From CAYJDR01 sp964368965 (lineage in GTDB: Bacteria; Chrysiogenota; Deferribacteres; Deferribacterales; Mucispirillaceae): 16,687 nt of DNA. The notes under the pieces are model-generated. The model did not search any database. It was not told the origin of the DNA and saw only the letters and a program-made list of their open reading frames with translations. The translations under genes were made by a program, and so were the position numbers. The stretch lies in NCBI GenBank assembly GCA_964368965.1, contig CAYJDR010000045.1, positions 1-16,687 on the forward strand, in the 5' to 3' direction. Each line of letters opens with the position of its first letter. Within the stretch, counting starts at the first letter, position 1. Shown here in pieces: positions 7,367-15,067 of the stretch.

Positions 7367-10300
7367 ATGGGGAACAAGATTTTTGACAAAAGAATGTCAG
7401 ACGTTGGTCTGTACAGTTTTGAAAACGAGCATGATGCTTGTGGTGTTGCATACGTTGCAGATTTAGGCAACAAAGCTACACATAAAATAGTACGTTTAGG
7501 TGTTGAAGCACTTGAAAGATTAATGCACAGGGGTGCATCTGGTGGCGATCCAGAAACTGGCGATGGTGCTGGTATTCTCGTTTCGACACCTGATGATTTT
7601 TTCAGAAAACATATCACAAACCTACCACCGAAAGGCGAATATGCTGTCGCAATGGTGTTTGGTGACAAACAAGCAGAGATAGAAAAAATAGCAAAGAAAG
7701 ACGGTTTACAAGTTGTTGCATGGCGTGAAGTTCCGCACAATGCAAACACTATAGGTAAAGCCGCTAGAGACACTTGCCCGAAAATTATGCAACTATTTGT
7801 TAAGGCTGATGGCTTGACAGGTGGCGAACTTGATAGGAAAATATTTGTTACTAAGCGTAAAATTGAAAAGCAAAACCCAGATATCACATTCTGTAGTTTT
7901 TCACGCACAAGCGTTGTTTACAAAGGCTTATTGCAAGCGACACAAATCACGTCTTTCTACCCTGATTTAGCAGACGAAGATTTCAAATCACCTTTAGCGC
8001 TTGTTCACCAACGCTACTCAACAAACACGTTCCCTACATGGAGCTTAGCTCACCCGTTCCGCTACCTTGCGCACAACGGTGAAATCAACACTCTTAAAGG
8101 TAACCTTAACCACTTGAGTTCAAAGGAAAAATTACTGAAAAGCGACTTGTTTGGCGATGCGTTGCAAGAGTGCTTTCCATTAATGGACGGCACAGAAAGT
8201 GACTCATCATCACTTGATAGAATGTTCGAACTATTGGTGCTTGCTGGCAGAAGCTTGCCACATGCAATGATGATGTTGATCCCTCAAGCGTGGGGCGATG
8301 CTTACCACTTGAGTAAAGATATCCGTGCGTTTTTCGCATACCAATCAGCACTTATGGAACCATGGGACGGACCAGCAGCGGTTGCATTCTCTGACGGTAT
8401 AAACATTGGTGCAATCCTTGATAGAAACGGCTTACGCCCAGCGAGATACACATTGACTGATGAAAATATATTCATCTTAGCGTCAGAGTCTGGCGTTGTT
8501 GATGTCCCTACAGAAAACGTTGTTAAGCGTGGCAGATTGAAGCCAGGCGAAATGGTCTGGTGTGACCTTGAGAAGAACAGACTTGTTTTCGATAGAGAGC
8601 TGAAAGAAAGCGTTGCTAGGAGCAAGCCATATCGTCGTTGGTTAGATAAGAACCAAATCTTAGTTAGAGGTTTGTTTGACTCTGTTTCGCCGCATGTTCC
8701 TACTTGCGATTTACAGCGTGAGTTTAAGCGTTTCCATTGGTCGCGTGAAGATGTTGACAAGATTGTAAAAGGCATGGCGACAAGCGGCTATGAGCCTATC
8801 GGTGCGATGGGTAACGATAGTGCGCTTGCTGTTTTCTCGAAGCAGACACCATTATTATATAACTACTTCAAGCAACTGTTTGCACAAGTGACAAACCCAC
8901 CGATTGACCCAATCCGTGAAGAGCTTGTTATGAGTTTGTTGACGTATATCGGCAACCAAGGCAACATACTTGAAGAAACTGAAAAACATGCAAGGCTTAT
9001 CAGAATGCCTAGCCCTGTATTGACTGATGAAGACTTAACTCGCTTGCAAAACGTTGAGCAAGAAGGCTTTGAAGCTGTTACATTAGAGATGAGCTTTGAG
9101 AGAAACCTTGCTTGTGCTACTGAAAAACTAGCTGAAGAAGCTGTTAAACAAGTGAAAAGCGGTAAAAACATATTGATATTGAGCGATAGAAATATTGCTG
9201 ATGGTAAATATCCAATCCCTGCGTTATTGGCACTAGGTGCTGTTAGTAAAGCATTGGTAAAAAACAACTTACGCCCACCTGTTGGCTTGATAGTTTCAAG
9301 TGCAGAAGTTCGTGAAGTTATGCACTTCGCATTGTTGTTAGGTTTTGGTGCGACTGCTGTGAACCCATACTTAGCGTTCGAGTGTATCCAAGACTTGTGC
9401 GAAAAAGGCGACCTAAAAGTCGACCAAGCAAAAGCTGCTGAAAACTATATCCACGCTATCGACAAAGGTTTACTAAAAGTTATGTCAAAAATGGGTATAT
9501 CTACACTCAGAAGCTATCGTGGCGCACAAATATTTGAAGCTGTCGGACTAGATAGAAGCGTAATTGATAAATATTTCACAGGTACTGCATCACGTATCGG
9601 TGGTTTAACTATCGAAGATGTTGAACACGAAATCAAAGACAGATTTAACAAAATCGACGAAAACTCTCCACTACTTAGAAGCGGTGGCGAATACGCATAC
9701 AGAAAAGACGGCGAAAGCCACTTATGGACACCTGACACGCTAGGCCTATTCCGCCAAGCTGTTCAAATGAACGATTGGGAACGCTATAAATCATACGCAA
9801 GCTTAATCAACAACCAAGGTACAGATATATGTACTATCCGTGGATTGTTCTCGTTTAAACAAACTAAGAGCATATCTGTTGACGAAGTTGAAAGCGTTGA
9901 TAGCATTGTTAAAAACTTCGTATCAGGTGCGATGTCTTTAGGCTCATTAAGCCCTGAAGCACACGAAGCAATCGCTATCGCTATGAACAATTTAGGCGCT
10001 ATGAGTAACTGTGGTGAAGGCGGCGAAGATATCGAACGCTCTATCCCAGGTGCAAACGGCGAAAACAGAAGCAGTGCTATCAGACAGATTGCATCAGGTC
10101 GTTTCGGTGTTACTATCGACTATTTAGCAGGTGCAAAAGAGTTACAAATTAAAATGGCACAAGGTGCAAAACCTGGTGAGGGCGGACAGCTACCAGGCCA
10201 TAAAGTAGATGAAAACATTGCAAAAGTTAGGCACTCTACACCTGGTGTTACATTGATTTCACCTCCACCACATCACGATATTTACTCTATCGAGGATTTA

Positions 10301-11776
10301 TCGCAACTCGTTTCAGACTTACGCCTATCAAACAAAGGTGCAAGGGTATCTGTTAAACTTGTATCGGAAGTTGGTGTTGGTACGGTTGCAGCTGGTGTTG
10401 CGAAAGCGGCGGCAGATGTTGTATTAATCAGCGGACACGATGGCGGTACAGGTGCATCTCCACTTTCAAGTATCAAACACGCTGGTCTACCTTGGGAACT
10501 TGGCTTAGCAGAAGCTCAACAAACATTAGTTTTAAACAACTTACGTTCAAGAGTTCGCTTGCAAGTTGACGGCCAGTTGAAAACAGGTAGAGATGTTGTT
10601 GTTGCGGCATTACTCGGTGCAGAAGAGTTCGGCTTTGCAACTACATTGTTAGTATGCTTAGGCTGTATCATGATGCGTAAGTGCGATGACAACAGCTGTC
10701 CAGTAGGTGTTGCAACTCAAGATGAAGAACTACGTAAATGTTTCACAGGTAAGCCTGAATATATCGAAAACTTCTTACGCTTCATAGCTAAAGAAGCACG
10801 TGAGCTACTTGCACAACTAGGCTTAAAATCTATGAAAGAGGCAGTTGGCAGAAGCGACTTATTACAAATGAGCGAAGCTATCGAGTTCTTCAAATGTAAA
10901 AACTTAGACTTTAGCAAAATATTCGAGCGTGCTGGCGGATACGAGCAAGCATTCGTTGAGGCTATCAAAGTTGACCCTAGCTATGACGAAACAGTTGTTA
11001 TCCCTAAGCTTGCAAAAACGCTTGAAACAGGCGAAAAAGCTGAACTAAACTTAGAGATCAAGAACGTGCACAGAAGCTGTGGTACAGAACTTTCAGGCGT
11101 TGTTGCTAAAAAGTTTGGCGGTGCGAAGCTTGATGATGACACAATCGTGCTAAACTTATCTGGCGTTGCTGGGCAAAGTTTTGGTGCGTTCCTTGCAAAA
11201 GGTATCACGCTAAACTTAGTCGGCGAAGCAAACGACTTTATCGGTAAAGGTTTATCTGGCGGTAAAATTATCGTTAAAACTCCAGCTGAGGCAAAGTTCG
11301 ACTCATCTAAAAACGTTATCGCTGGTAACGTAGTTGGCTATGGTGCTACAAGCGGTAAGGTGTTCTTGAACGGGCTTGCTGGCGAGCGTTTTGCTATCCG
11401 TAACAGCGGTATGACACTTGTCGTTGAAGGTGGCGGTGACCACGGTTGTGAATATATGACAGGTGGTATGGTTGTTGTGCTAGGCGAAGTCGGCATGAAC
11501 TTCGGTGCTGGTATGTCTGGCGGTATCGCATATGTTTACGATAAATACGGCGACTTTGACATGAAGTGTAACCTTGACACAATCGACCTAGAAACTGTGG
11601 AACAAGGGAGTAAGTCAGAGCAAGAGCTACTAGAGCAAATCAACGAATATGTTGAGGCAACTGATAGTAGAGTTGCTAAAGATATCTTAGCAAACTGGAT
11701 AGAGGAACGTGCAAAGTTTATCAAAGTGTTCCCTGTTGAGTACAAACGAATTTTAAAAGCTAAAGGGTTAATATAA
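7367..11776 (+). CDS. gltB: Glutamate synthase large subunit
   Basis: The protein has 1469 residues, close to the usual ~1480-1530. With GltD it converts glutamine plus 2-oxoglutarate to two glutamates, completing the GS-GOGAT cycle with GlnN. An N-terminal Ntn-type glutaminase domain begins at Cys25 (EHDACGVAYV) after an expected 24-residue propeptide. The central domain is followed by the FMN/2-oxoglutarate synthase domain (about 800-1180; GAKPGEGGQLPGHKV is characteristic). The 3Fe-4S cluster cysteines are Cys1100, Cys1106 and Cys1111 (C-x5-C-x4-C). A glycine-rich beta-helix of G-x-x-G repeats covers about residues 1220-1420. The ATG follows AGAAGGA at good spacing, which favours it over Met10. 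The stop codon shares its last base with the gltD start. All key residues are present. Confidence 0.97.
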   Translation: MGNKIFDKRMSDVGLYSFENEHDACGVAYVADLGNKATHKIVRLGVEALERLMHRGASGGDPETGDGAGILVSTPDDFFRKHITNLPPKGEYAVAMVFGDKQAEIEKIAKKDGLQVVAWREVPHNANTIGKAARDTCPKIMQLFVKADGLTGGELDRKIFVTKRKIEKQNPDITFCSFSRTSVVYKGLLQATQITSFYPDLADEDFKSPLALVHQRYSTNTFPTWSLAHPFRYLAHNGEINTLKGNLNHLSSKEKLLKSDLFGDALQECFPLMDGTESDSSSLDRMFELLVLAGRSLPHAMMMLIPQAWGDAYHLSKDIRAFFAYQSALMEPWDGPAAVAFSDGINIGAILDRNGLRPARYTLTDENIFILASESGVVDVPTENVVKRGRLKPGEMVWCDLEKNRLVFDRELKESVARSKPYRRWLDKNQILVRGLFDSVSPHVPTCDLQREFKRFHWSREDVDKIVKGMATSGYEPIGAMGNDSALAVFSKQTPLLYNYFKQLFAQVTNPPIDPIREELVMSLLTYIGNQGNILEETEKHARLIRMPSPVLTDEDLTRLQNVEQEGFEAVTLEMSFERNLACATEKLAEEAVKQVKSGKNILILSDRNIADGKYPIPALLALGAVSKALVKNNLRPPVGLIVSSAEVREVMHFALLLGFGATAVNPYLAFECIQDLCEKGDLKVDQAKAAENYIHAIDKGLLKVMSKMGISTLRSYRGAQIFEAVGLDRSVIDKYFTGTASRIGGLTIEDVEHEIKDRFNKIDENSPLLRSGGEYAYRKDGESHLWTPDTLGLFRQAVQMNDWERYKSYASLINNQGTDICTIRGLFSFKQTKSISVDEVESVDSIVKNFVSGAMSLGSLSPEAHEAIAIAMNNLGAMSNCGEGGEDIERSIPGANGENRSSAIRQIASGRFGVTIDYLAGAKELQIKMAQGAKPGEGGQLPGHKVDENIAKVRHSTPGVTLISPPPHHDIYSIEDLSQLVSDLRLSNKGARVSVKLVSEVGVGTVAAGVAKAAADVVLISGHDGGTGASPLSSIKHAGLPWELGLAEAQQTLVLNNLRSRVRLQVDGQLKTGRDVVVAALLGAEEFGFATTLLVCLGCIMMRKCDDNSCPVGVATQDEELRKCFTGKPEYIENFLRFIAKEARELLAQLGLKSMKEAVGRSDLLQMSEAIEFFKCKNLDFSKIFERAGGYEQAFVEAIKVDPSYDETVVIPKLAKTLETGEKAELNLEIKNVHRSCGTELSGVVAKKFGGAKLDDDTIVLNLSGVAGQSFGAFLAKGITLNLVGEANDFIGKGLSGGKIIVKTPAEAKFDSSKNVIAGNVVGYGATSGKVFLNGLAGERFAIRNSGMTLVVEGGGDHGCEYMTGGMVVVLGEVGMNFGAGMSGGIAYVYDKYGDFDMKCNLDTIDLETVEQGSKSEQELLEQINEYVEATDSRVAKDILANWIEERAKFIKVFPVEYKRILKAKGLI

Positions 11777-13080
11777 TGGGAAAAGAATTTTTAACAATAA
11801 AAAGACCATCAGACTTCTACCGCTCAAAAGTAGAAACGATAAATGACTGGAAAGATGTAGAGGTTGTACCTACTACAAAAGAAATAGCTGAACAAGGCTT
11901 GCGTTGTATGAGTTGCGGTGTGCCGTTTTGCCACGGTGCTGGTTGCTCACTTTTCAACGTTATCCCAGAGATGAACGCATACGCTGCAAAAGGCAAATGG
12001 TTGGAAGCTTGGACAGTGCTAAACTCTACAAGCAACATGCCAGAGTTCACAGCACGTATCTGCCCAGCATTGTGCGAAAACAGCTGCTGTGCAAGCCTCG
12101 TGACAGAGCCTGTATCTATCAGACAGATAGAAAAAGTTATCGTCGAAGAAGCGTTCAAAAACGGTTGGGTAACTCCAATCGTCCCAGCTGTAAGAACTGG
12201 CAAAAAAGTTGCAGTAATCGGTAGCGGACCATCAGGCTTAGAAATGGCTATCGAACTAAACAAGAAAGGGCATGAAGTGTTCGTCTATGAAAAAAGCGAC
12301 AAGCCAGGCGGACTATTACGCTACGGTATCCCATCTTTCAAACTTGAAAAAGATATCGTCGATAGACGTATAGACGTTATGGAAAAAAGTGGCATAACTT
12401 TCATCTGCTCAACTAACGTTGGCGTTGATATCTCTATGGAGTATATCTCAAAAACATACGATGCAGTGGTCATCACAACTGGCACTCCAAATGCACGCAA
12501 CCTAGAAGTAGATGGCAGAGATTTAAAAGGGATCGACTTTGCGCTCGAGCTATTGACTGATAAAATCGACGTTGCTGATAAAAATGTTGTCGTTATCGGC
12601 GGTGGTGACACAGGTAACGACTGTGTGAGCTACTCATACCGTGCAAAAGCGAAAAGCATTACACAAATCGACCTAATGCCAGAGCCACCAAAAGAGCGTT
12701 CAGAGTCGACTCCGTGGCCAGAGTGGGCATATAAAAAATATAAAACTCACAGCGACTATATGGGTGCAACACGTCGTTGGGCTACATTAACAAATAAATT
12801 TGTTGGCGATAAAGGCAAAGTTACAGGTATCGAAGTAAGCCCAATCGCATGGGAATACTCAGAGCTTGGCAAACCAACAAAATTTGACAAGACAAACTCG
12901 ACAGAAATGATAAAAGCTGATATAGTTCTATTAGCAATGGGCTACCTAAAAAGCGAGCACGACACATCAAACCCGAAAGTGTTTGTTGCGGGCGATGCGG
13001 CGACGGGGCAGTCGTTGGTAGTTAGGACGATAGCGAATGCGAAATCAGTCGCTAAAGACGTAAATGAGTTCTTGTCCTAA
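11776..13080 (+). CDS. gltD: Glutamate synthase small subunit, shortened near the C-terminus
   Basis: The protein has 434 residues, against about 470-490 for most GltD. It passes electrons from NAD(P)H through FAD and 4Fe-4S clusters to GltB. The N-terminal cysteines (C44, C47, C52, C57, and C96, C100, C104) fit the cluster-binding region. The FAD site GSGPSG (149-154) and the NAD(P)H site GGGDTG (275-280) are intact. In the FAD domain, MGYL (388-391) is followed almost directly by HDTSNPKVFVAGD (395-407). E. coli GltD has about 30 more residues here. The remaining frame is open and the terminal FAD motif is kept, so it is probably functional. Codons after this junction shift to GCG, ACG, GGG and TCG, and the final four codons plus stop lie in the repeat starting at 13068. 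AAAGGG precedes the ATG, which overlaps the gltB stop by one base. Confidence 0.93.
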   Translation: MGKEFLTIKRPSDFYRSKVETINDWKDVEVVPTTKEIAEQGLRCMSCGVPFCHGAGCSLFNVIPEMNAYAAKGKWLEAWTVLNSTSNMPEFTARICPALCENSCCASLVTEPVSIRQIEKVIVEEAFKNGWVTPIVPAVRTGKKVAVIGSGPSGLEMAIELNKKGHEVFVYEKSDKPGGLLRYGIPSFKLEKDIVDRRIDVMEKSGITFICSTNVGVDISMEYISKTYDAVVITTGTPNARNLEVDGRDLKGIDFALELLTDKIDVADKNVVVIGGGDTGNDCVSYSYRAKAKSITQIDLMPEPPKERSESTPWPEWAYKKYKTHSDYMGATRRWATLTNKFVGDKGKVTGIEVSPIAWEYSELGKPTKFDKTNSTEMIKADIVLLAMGYLKSEHDTSNPKVFVAGDAATGQSLVVRTIANAKSVAKDVNEFLS

Positions 13081-13193
13081 ACAGCACAACTACTTCGTTA
13101 CACCTCGTTCGCCACTCAGTCACTTACCGTCAGAGTAAGCTCCTGTCGTGGTTCACTTGTGTGCCTAGTATTTGCACTATTTATAACAAGAAC
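13068..13193 (+). repeat. Structured repeat, copy A (126 bp, terminal inverted repeats)
   Basis: The element runs from GTTCTTGT (13068-13075) to its exact inverse ACAAGAAC (13186-13193). Copy B at 13646-13768 is in the same orientation and about 92% identical by hand alignment (7 substitutions and 3 single-base gaps in 126 positions). Inner inverted repeats nest: CACAA/TTGTG (13085-13089 with 13157-13161), GCCAC/GTGGT (13111-13115 with 13148-13152) and CTTAC/GTAAG (13123-13127 with 13135-13139). The left end contains the last codons and stop of gltD. A further TATAACAAGAAC follows at 13204-13215, a small tandem duplication of the right end. It resembles a small non-autonomous inverted-repeat element or structured extragenic repeat. 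No known family is recognised. Confidence 0.8.
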
Positions 13194-13234
13194 AGGGTTA
13201 ATGTATAACAAGAACGGTAGATTAAATATCAACA

Positions 13235-13259
13235 GGTGGAGAGCAATCTCCACCTTTTT
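13235..13259 (+). terminator. Intrinsic terminator after gltBD
   Basis: GGTGGAGA (13235-13242) and TCTCCACC (13247-13254) form a perfect 8-bp stem with a GCAA tetraloop, followed by TTTTT. It closes the gltBD transcript, which would include repeat copy A. It also shows that a possible GTG start inside it for the next gene is not real. Confidence 0.9.
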
Positions 13260-13271
13260 CTAGGAACTAAT

Positions 13272-13640
13272 ATGATTGGATTGTTACAAACAGTAATCGA
13301 AATATGGATAGACGGTTTTAAAAAAACTTTTGACTATCGCACAAGGGCAAACAGGTTTGAATTTAACACATTTATGTTTGTTTATGCAGTTTTTGCTGCA
13401 ATTGCCTTATTCGTATTAGTGCAAATTGGCTATGGTGCTATGTCTAAAAGTGCGCAAAGTACTATAAAAGTGATACTCAGCATAATCATGTGCATTCTAT
13501 ACTTGCCAGCAATCAGCATTACTGTTAGGCGAGCAAGAGATGCTGGCGCACCGCCATGGGTTGGCTTGTTGTATTTTGTACCGATTGTTGGGTGGGCGTA
13601 TATTGGAACGATAGTCGCTAAACCTAGTATTGATAACTAA
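13272..13640 (+). CDS. DUF805 family small membrane protein
   Basis: The protein has 122 residues from the ATG at 13272, chosen because AGGA (13262-13265) lies six bases upstream. An upstream in-frame GTG at 13236 falls inside the terminator stem. After a short amphipathic start comes R-T-R-A-N-R-F-E-F (23-31), then hydrophobic segments at about 32-53, 66-84 and 96-115. The motif RRARDAG (86-92), followed by PPW, corresponds to the R-R-x-x-D-x-G plus tryptophan signature of DUF805, an inner-membrane family of unknown function. No promoter stands out, since the gene begins 12 bases after the terminator T-run. It is flanked by direct repeat copies A and B and interrupts a set of metabolic genes, which suggests it is an accessory insertion. 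Function is unknown. Confidence 0.75.
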   Translation: MIGLLQTVIEIWIDGFKKTFDYRTRANRFEFNTFMFVYAVFAAIALFVLVQIGYGAMSKSAQSTIKVILSIIMCILYLPAISITVRRARDAGAPPWVGLLYFVPIVGWAYIGTIVAKPSIDN

Positions 13641-13645
13641 AATAA

Positions 13646-13768
13646 GTTCTCGTCCTAAACAGCACAACTACTTCGTTACACTACATTCGCCACTAAGTCA
13701 CTTATGTCAATAAGCTCCTGTCGTGGCTCACTTGTGTGCCTAGTATTTGCACTATTTATAACAAGAAC
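13646..13768 (+). repeat. Structured repeat, copy B (123 bp)
   Basis: This direct copy of the element at 13068-13193 begins five bases after the DUF805 stop codon. Ends are GTTCTCGT (13646-13653, one mismatch in the terminal repeat) and ACAAGAAC (13761-13768). The central hairpin reads CTTAT-GTCA-ATAAG (13701-13714), where copy A has CTTAC/GTAAG, so both arms changed together. The outer stem GCCAC/GTGGC (13689-13693 with 13723-13727) is perfect here, where copy A has a G-T pair. Similarity to copy A's flank resumes at 13794-13809, which repeats the 3' arm and T-run of the gltBD terminator without the 5' arm. No open reading frame of note is inside. Confidence 0.8.
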
Positions 13769-13820
13769 GGGCTACCTCAGATATTACACAACACAATCTC
13801 CACCTTTTTTAGACTAAGCG

Positions 13821-13848
13821 TTGACAATTCAGACCCATTTAGTATAAA
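13821..13848 (+). promoter_or_regulatory. dapL promoter (sigma70 type)
   Basis: A perfect -35 TTGACA (13821-13826) and TATAAA (13843-13848) are separated by 16 bases, placing the start near 13855, about 28 bases before the dapL ATG. It lies just past the duplicated terminator remnant. Confidence 0.7.
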
Positions 13849-13882
13849 CTATATCACTTATTATTAAAATCAGAGGTTTACA

Positions 13883-15067
13883 ATGGCTAAAATTAACAAA
13901 CATTTTGCAGAACTTGCAGACGATTATTTATTTTCTAGGATTGCACAAAAAGTTGGCAAATTCCAAGAATCTAACCCAAATAAAGACGTTATCAAATTAG
14001 GTATCGGCGACGTTACCCTACCTATCATACCAGCAGTTGCAGAAGCTATGCAGAAAGCAACAGTTGAGATGACTTCTAGCAACACTTTCAGAGGCTACGG
14101 CCCAGAGCAAGGCTATGACTTTATCCGCAACGCTATCAGCGAAAATGACTATAAAGCATATGGCGTAAACATCGAAGCTGACGAAATCTTCGTTAGTGAC
14201 GGCTCTAAATGTGATGTTGCAAACATCCAAGAGTTGTTCGACCTTGATTGTAAAATCGCAATCGGCAACCCTGTCTACCCTGTGTACAGAGATAGCAACA
14301 TCTTAGCTGGCCGTGGCAACAACATCATATATATGGACTGCCTAGAAGAAAACGACTTCGCACCAAAATTACCTGATGTTCCTGTTGATATCGTTTACCT
14401 ATGCTCACCAAACAACCCAACTGGTGGCGTAATGACTCACGAAAAACTTAAAGAGTTCGTTGAATACGCTAAGAAAAATGATGCAATCATTTTATACGAT
14501 TGTGCATACTTTGCATACATTCAAGATGGCTCACTTCCAAAAAGTATCTATGAAATCGAAGGCGCTACAGAAGTTGCTATCGAAATGCGCTCATACTCTA
14601 AAACAGCTGGTTTCACAGGCGTTCGTTGTGCATACACAGTTGTGCCAAACGCACTACCTAACAAACTAAACGCTATGTGGCGCAGAAGGCAAAGCACTAA
14701 ATTCAACGGCGTTGCATACGTTATCCAACGTGCTGCTGAGGCTATCTACTCTGATGCTGGTAAAGCACAAGTTGCAGAACAAGTTGGCTACTACATGGAC
14801 AACGCTAAAACTATCAGAAACGGCTTAACTGAAATGGGCTACACAGTTTATGGTGGCGACAACTCTCCATACATCTGGTGGAAAATCCCTACACAGTTCA
14901 CATCAGAAGAATTTTTTGATGCACTATTAGAAAACTGTGCAGTTGTTGGTACTCCTGGCTCTGGCTTCGGTACATGTGGCGAAGGCTACTTCCGTCTAAC
15001 AGCTTTCGGCAATAGCGACCGCACTAAAGAAGCATTAGAGCGAATCAAGGCATGGAAAATCAGCTAG
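13883..15067 (+). CDS. dapL: LL-diaminopimelate aminotransferase
   Basis: The protein has 394 residues, close to the usual ~390-410 for DapL. It converts tetrahydrodipicolinate directly to LL-diaminopimelate using glutamate and PLP, bypassing the succinyl or acetyl branches toward lysine and meso-DAP. It is a fold-type I aminotransferase. Characteristic DapL stretches include VIKLGIGDVTLP (36-47), FRGYGPEQGYDFIRNAI (69-85) and FVSDGSKCDVANIQELF (103-119). SPNNPTGG (175-182) and D206/Y209 line the cofactor site. Lys240 in S-Y-S-K forms the Schiff base, and R248 is suited to phosphate binding. AGAGG (13872-13876) lies six bases before the ATG. Its last 16 bases overlap the downstream activator gene. 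The gene implies glutamate-dependent lysine synthesis. No defect is seen. Confidence 0.95.
   Translation: MAKINKHFAELADDYLFSRIAQKVGKFQESNPNKDVIKLGIGDVTLPIIPAVAEAMQKATVEMTSSNTFRGYGPEQGYDFIRNAISENDYKAYGVNIEADEIFVSDGSKCDVANIQELFDLDCKIAIGNPVYPVYRDSNILAGRGNNIIYMDCLEENDFAPKLPDVPVDIVYLCSPNNPTGGVMTHEKLKEFVEYAKKNDAIILYDCAYFAYIQDGSLPKSIYEIEGATEVAIEMRSYSKTAGFTGVRCAYTVVPNALPNKLNAMWRRRQSTKFNGVAYVIQRAAEAIYSDAGKAQVAEQVGYYMDNAKTIRNGLTEMGYTVYGGDNSPYIWWKIPTQFTSEEFFDALLENCAVVGTPGSGFGTCGEGYFRLTAFGNSDRTKEALERIKAWKIS

Noticed and set aside
7339..7908. Open frame of 189 codons on the minus strand over the start of gltB
   Set aside because: It is an antisense shadow of the strongly supported gltB frame, with no family resemblance.
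8302..8775. Open frame of 157 codons on the minus strand inside gltB
   Set aside because: It shadows conserved glutaminase-domain sequence and has no ribosome-binding site or context of its own.
13236..13271. Possible GTG start adding 12 residues to the DUF805 protein
   Set aside because: It lies inside the stem of the gltBD terminator and has no ribosome-binding site. The ATG at 13272 has AGGA at the right distance.
13068..13768. CRISPR array
   Set aside because: There are only two ~125-bp copies more than 500 bases apart, with a gene between and internal structure unlike CRISPR repeats.
13068..13768. Complete insertion sequence with the DUF805 gene as transposase
   Set aside because: The protein is a small multi-pass membrane protein with no catalytic motif of a transposase or recombinase.
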